A DNA stretch of 8,692 nt from WJMT01 sp041686095 (GTDB taxonomy: Bacteria; Acidobacteriota; Aminicenantia; Aminicenantales; Aminicenantaceae): NCBI GenBank assembly GCA_041686095.1, contig JAWLEN010000095.1, positions 1 through 8,692 of the forward strand. The letters run 5' to 3'. A program made the position numbers and the translations under genes. The notes beneath the pieces are model-generated. The model saw nothing but the letters and a program-made list of their open reading frames with translations, was not told where the DNA came from and did no database searches. Of the stretch, positions 6,426-8,692 are shown in pieces (the stretch's first letter is position 1; each line of letters begins with the position of its first letter).

Positions 6426-7526
6426 TCATTGGGCTTGAGCTCCTTTTTTAAGGCTCCGGGAAATCACTTCTTCCCAGAAAATTTTTATACAGGCAGCCAC
6501 AGGAATGGCAAAAAGCAGGCCCAAAAGACCCCCTATCCAGCCTCCGACAAACACCACCACCAGTATGGTCAGGGGATTCAGAGTGGTCGATTTACTCTGG
6601 ATCCATGGAGTCAGCACATACTCTTCAAGCACATTCACTCCTTGATAAACCACGGTGGGCCAGAGGATAACAGCAAAAAAATTAAAGCCAGGCGCCTGGG
6701 GTCCTGTGGTCATCTCCAGGTATTTCACTAGAAGAACAGCAATCCATCCTATGGTTGAAAGATAGGGGACAATGCTTAAAAATCCTGTGGCAATACCCAG
6801 GAGAAACCAGTAGGGGACGCCAGCCAAAAACCAGCCAGCTGAAAAAAGCACAGCGATGATGAGGGATATGAACAGCCGGCCTCTAAAAAAATTGCCCACC
6901 GCTTTATCCATGCGTTTAAATATGTGCAGGATGCGGCCCTTCTTTTTCTGAGGGATGTAACTTTTGGCGTTTTCAACGATCTTGTTGAAGTTCATGGAGA
7001 AAACAAAGAAAGAAACAGGAATCAGGATAACCCAAAAAAGAACTATGACTGAGGTCCCGATCACACTTCCCACAAAAGGAAGAATGGATTCAGATCGAAC
7101 ATGAAGTCTTTCCAGCACAGTGCCGGGCTTTTTAGGGATTTCTCCTAGAGGGACCCCATATTTATCTCTCAGAGTCTCCCAATAATCGGGTACACTCTGG
7201 ACAAAATCAGTGCCCTGTTCGATAAGAGGAGGAATCAGCCAGATTATGACGGCGATCACTGCGGCAATAGCCACAGCCAGGAGAAAAAGCACAGTGACCT
7301 GCTTGGGAATACGTAGACGTTTCTTAGCAGCCATAATAGTTGGATTGAATAGATACGCCAGCAGCAGCCCTAAGAAAATCGGAAGGAGAATGGACCGCAA
7401 ATAATAAGCTGCGATGAGAAGCAGGATGATCAAGAACAGCCACATAAGGTCTTTGACCGCCCTGATTTCCCAGAGCCTGGGTCCAGTTGGAGGTGTCTGA
7501 TTTTTCTGGTTAGTTTTCTCAGTCAT
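6426..7526 (-). CDS. AI-2E family (PerM/YdiK-type) transporter
   Basis: Polytopic inner-membrane protein of the AI-2E transporter family. Members include E. coli TqsA (AI-2 export) and Na+/H+ antiporters, but most have no assigned substrate. The 366 residues show a polar N-terminus (1-27), a hydrophobic pair (about 28-62), a further segment (about 77-100), a soluble loop typical of the family (about 100-155), then several helices to the end. The C-terminal signature YQGVNVLEEYVLTPWIQSK, then NPLTILVVVFVGGWIGG and LLGLLFAIPVAA, is clear. The length is normal. The ATG (7524-7526, read on the minus strand) has GGAG 10 nt ahead (7537-7540). It is convergent with dgt and divergent from yjbQ, so probably monocistronic here. 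Quorum-signal export should not be assumed. Confidence 0.93.
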   Translation of the reverse strand: MTEKTNQKNQTPPTGPRLWEIRAVKDLMWLFLIILLLIAAYYLRSILLPIFLGLLLAYLFNPTIMAAKKRLRIPKQVTVLFLLAVAIAAVIAVIIWLIPPLIEQGTDFVQSVPDYWETLRDKYGVPLGEIPKKPGTVLERLHVRSESILPFVGSVIGTSVIVLFWVILIPVSFFVFSMNFNKIVENAKSYIPQKKKGRILHIFKRMDKAVGNFFRGRLFISLIIAVLFSAGWFLAGVPYWFLLGIATGFLSIVPYLSTIGWIAVLLVKYLEMTTGPQAPGFNFFAVILWPTVVYQGVNVLEEYVLTPWIQSKSTTLNPLTILVVVFVGGWIGGLLGLLFAIPVAACIKIFWEEVISRSLKKGAQAQ

Positions 7527-7551
7527 GAGCGACCGTCTCCTTTTTTCTCCC

Positions 7552-7580
7552 TTTACCGCACCTCAAAATTATTCTATCAT
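7552..7580 (+). promoter_or_regulatory. Candidate promoter for yjbQ
   Basis: TTTACC (7552-7557, 4 of 6), a 17-nt spacer and TATCAT (7575-7580, 5 of 6). The implied start near 7587 falls inside the RBS GGGGAG (7585-7590), which would leave almost no leader. It is therefore uncertain, and yjbQ may use another promoter. Confidence 0.25.
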
Positions 7581-7609
7581 TATAGGGGAGAAAAATAAAT
7601 GAAAGTCAT
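7579..7609 (-). promoter_or_regulatory. Candidate promoter for the AI-2E family gene
   Basis: On the minus strand a perfect TATAAT lies at 7579-7584, with ATGACT (4 of 6) at 7604-7609 across a long 19-nt spacer. Transcription would start near 7572 and give a leader of about 45 nt to the ATG at 7526. The -35 lies within the first codons of yjbQ, and the -10 overlaps the plus-strand TATCAT by two bases. Confidence 0.35.
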
Positions 7610-8018
7610 CAATGATTCCATCCAGCTCTCAACCTCTGGTTTTAGCGACATGAAAGACCTTACAGGCAAAGTCTCTGACAAACTGGCCTCACTCAAACTT
7701 CAATCAGGCCAGGTCACTCTCTTTGTTCCCGGCTCCACCGGAGGCTTAACCACCATTGAATATGAATCCGGACTGGAACAGGATTTCACCGAACTCATGG
7801 AACGGATCAGCCCCTCCAACAAGACATATCATCATGATGCCCGATGGGGTGACGGTAATGGATTCTCCCATGTGAGAGCCTCTCTCATAGGTCCTTCCTT
7901 GACTGTTCCTTTTGAAGATGGAAAACTCATGCTCGGAACCTGGCAGCAGATCGTGTTTATTGACTTTGACAACCGCTCCCGTTCCCGTACCATTGTGCTT
8001 CAGTTTATAGGAGAATAA
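7599..8018 (+). CDS. yjbQ: YjbQ family protein (UPF0047, secondary thiamine-phosphate synthase enzyme)
   Basis: Small cytoplasmic protein of the UPF0047 family. E. coli YjbQ has a weak thiamine-phosphate synthase activity, but the true physiological role in most bacteria is unsettled. The 139 residues are the usual full length. Family marks are visible: TLFVPGSTGGLTTIEYE (about 40-56), HHD (78-80), DGNGFSHVRASLIGPS (85-100, with His91), the LxLGTWQQIVFIDFDNR block (about 111-126) and a final VLQFIGE. GGGGAG (7585-7590) is 8 nt ahead of the ATG. The gene is divergent from the AI-2E gene with 72 bp between. The next gene begins 3 nt after its stop, and that gene's RBS lies inside the yjbQ 3' end, so the two are almost certainly co-transcribed. 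No thi gene is nearby to support a thiamine role. Confidence 0.93.
   Translation: MKVINDSIQLSTSGFSDMKDLTGKVSDKLASLKLQSGQVTLFVPGSTGGLTTIEYESGLEQDFTELMERISPSNKTYHHDARWGDGNGFSHVRASLIGPSLTVPFEDGKLMLGTWQQIVFIDFDNRSRSRTIVLQFIGE
8010..8015 (+). promoter_or_regulatory. Ribosome binding site supporting a TTG start at 8022
   Basis: GGAGAA lies within the last codons of yjbQ, 8 nt (from GGAG) ahead of TTG 8022. This site, and the continuous open frame after it, fix the otherwise unusual start codon. Confidence 0.75.
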
Positions 8019-8021
8019 GCT

Positions 8022-8692
8022 TTGCCAGAAGATATCAAAGAAAAACTCAAACGCTTAAAAAAAGAACGGGAAGCCCGTTCCAAGTCCCAGGAACTCAGAG
8101 ATGCCTGGTCAAAGCTTGAAAAAAAAGAGGAGCTTTCAACCAAAGAAAAACTGGAACAGCTCATCCAGCTGAGAAGAGACCGAAAGCCCCGAAAAAAGCC
8201 GGAACCTCGGTTTGAACCTCATGAGAGAGAAGCCCTTCAGTTCACAGAGACACCCTATTCTTTGGATGCGAGATACGGAAGAGTCAAAATATCCCAGGGA
8301 CTGGATATCAAAGGCTCCACTCTGGCCTGTCTGAGCTGTGACGCCGAGTTTGAAGACAGGGACCTGTCCACAGCCCTTTTTATTGACCTTGAGACCACGG
8401 GTCTTTCCGGCGGCACCGGTGTTGTGCCCTTTAATGTGGGCATGGGCTATTACAGAGACGGAAAATTCTGGATTGGTCAATATTTCCTGGGTGATCTGTC
8501 TGAGGAAGAACGCATGATCAAGGATCTGAGCCGGTTCTTTAAAGACATGAAATTTGAGTCAGTGGTCACTTACAATGGAAAGGCTTTTGACATCCCTCTT
8601 TTAGAGACCCGCTTTATCATGCACCGGACTCCGTTTGAACTCACCTCAATCCCTCATCTTGATTTTTTGTTTCCTGCCCGAAGTTTGTGGCG
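8022..8692 (+). CDS. YprB-like RNase H-fold (DEDD-type) exonuclease, 3'-truncated
   Basis: Probable 3'-5' exonuclease-type protein of the RNase H-like superfamily (YprB / RNase_H_2 group), cut by the window end after 223 codons. It starts at TTG. Residues 1-62 are strongly charged, Lys/Glu/Arg-rich and probably helical or coiled-coil. The catalytic-type domain has FIDLETTGLSGGTG (120-133; Asp122 and Glu124 form the DxE of ExoI) and VTYNGKAFDIPLLETRF (182-198; Asp190 of ExoII). PHLDFLFPARSLW (211-223) leads into the typical continuation of this group. The ExoIII part and any C-terminal TPR-like region lie beyond the window. B. subtilis YprB is encoded near a helicase; what follows here cannot be seen. 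Nucleic-acid substrate and role are unknown. The 3-nt gap to yjbQ implies translational coupling. Confidence 0.85.
   Translation, partial: MPEDIKEKLKRLKKEREARSKSQELRDAWSKLEKKEELSTKEKLEQLIQLRRDRKPRKKPEPRFEPHEREALQFTETPYSLDARYGRVKISQGLDIKGSTLACLSCDAEFEDRDLSTALFIDLETTGLSGGTGVVPFNVGMGYYRDGKFWIGQYFLGDLSEEERMIKDLSRFFKDMKFESVVTYNGKAFDIPLLETRFIMHRTPFELTSIPHLDFLFPARSLW

Noticed and set aside
6373..6438. GTG-initiated 21-codon plus-strand ORF with a purine-rich site (6361-6369) ahead
   Set aside because: Very short, overlaps the end of the AI-2E gene, no recognisable family; a random match of this size is common. Kept only as a note.
8136..8480. Minus-strand ORF of 114 codons
   Set aside because: It is antisense to the YprB-like gene, whose motifs are unmistakable; no RBS or family resemblance.

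Overview
This window looks like ordinary chromosomal DNA from an uncultivated, probably anaerobic bacterium of moderate GC content. Two genes fit that lifestyle: an ADP/NDP-forming acyl-CoA synthetase alpha module and an SGLT-type Na+/solute symporter. Close shadows in my memory are Aminicenantes-like or Desulfobacterota-like genomes, but nothing in the window fixes the phylum. There is no phage gene, transposase, CRISPR array, rRNA or tRNA.

Layout. (1) 2-1477, plus strand: 5'-truncated acyl-CoA synthetase alpha module, with the GHTAS active-site histidine. (2) 1618-3366, plus: SLC5/SGLT-type symporter with its own good sigma70-like promoter. (3) 3367-3723: a 357-bp gene-free stretch, AT-rich at its edges, with a structured GC-richer core, a 15-bp inverted repeat and an exact 12-bp direct repeat at its ends. 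(4) 3724-6300, plus: a likely operon of a YggS/PLPBP-family PLP-homeostasis protein, a stand-alone protein made of two 3-hydroxyacyl-CoA dehydrogenase C-terminal-type repeats without a Rossmann domain, and an HD-domain dNTP triphosphohydrolase. A dispersed palindromic intergenic repeat, in three diverged copies, sits between the first two genes. (5) 6426-7526, minus: AI-2E/PerM-family membrane protein, convergent with dgt. (6) 7599-8692, plus: YjbQ (UPF0047) followed after 3 nt by a YprB-like RNase H-fold exonuclease that starts at TTG and runs off the window.

The genes do not form one pathway. The first two could serve fermentative carbon metabolism: solute uptake with Na+, and acyl-CoA conversion to acid plus ATP. 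The yggS-dgt cluster mixes cofactor homeostasis, an acyl-CoA-related protein of unclear role and nucleotide-pool control. The yjbQ pair is tightly coupled, but its shared purpose is unknown. The points most worth a second look are the stand-alone double 3HCDH-C protein, the possible small mobile element downstream of the symporter gene, and the repeat cluster at 4380-4517. I do not see convincing evidence for a new multi-gene system.
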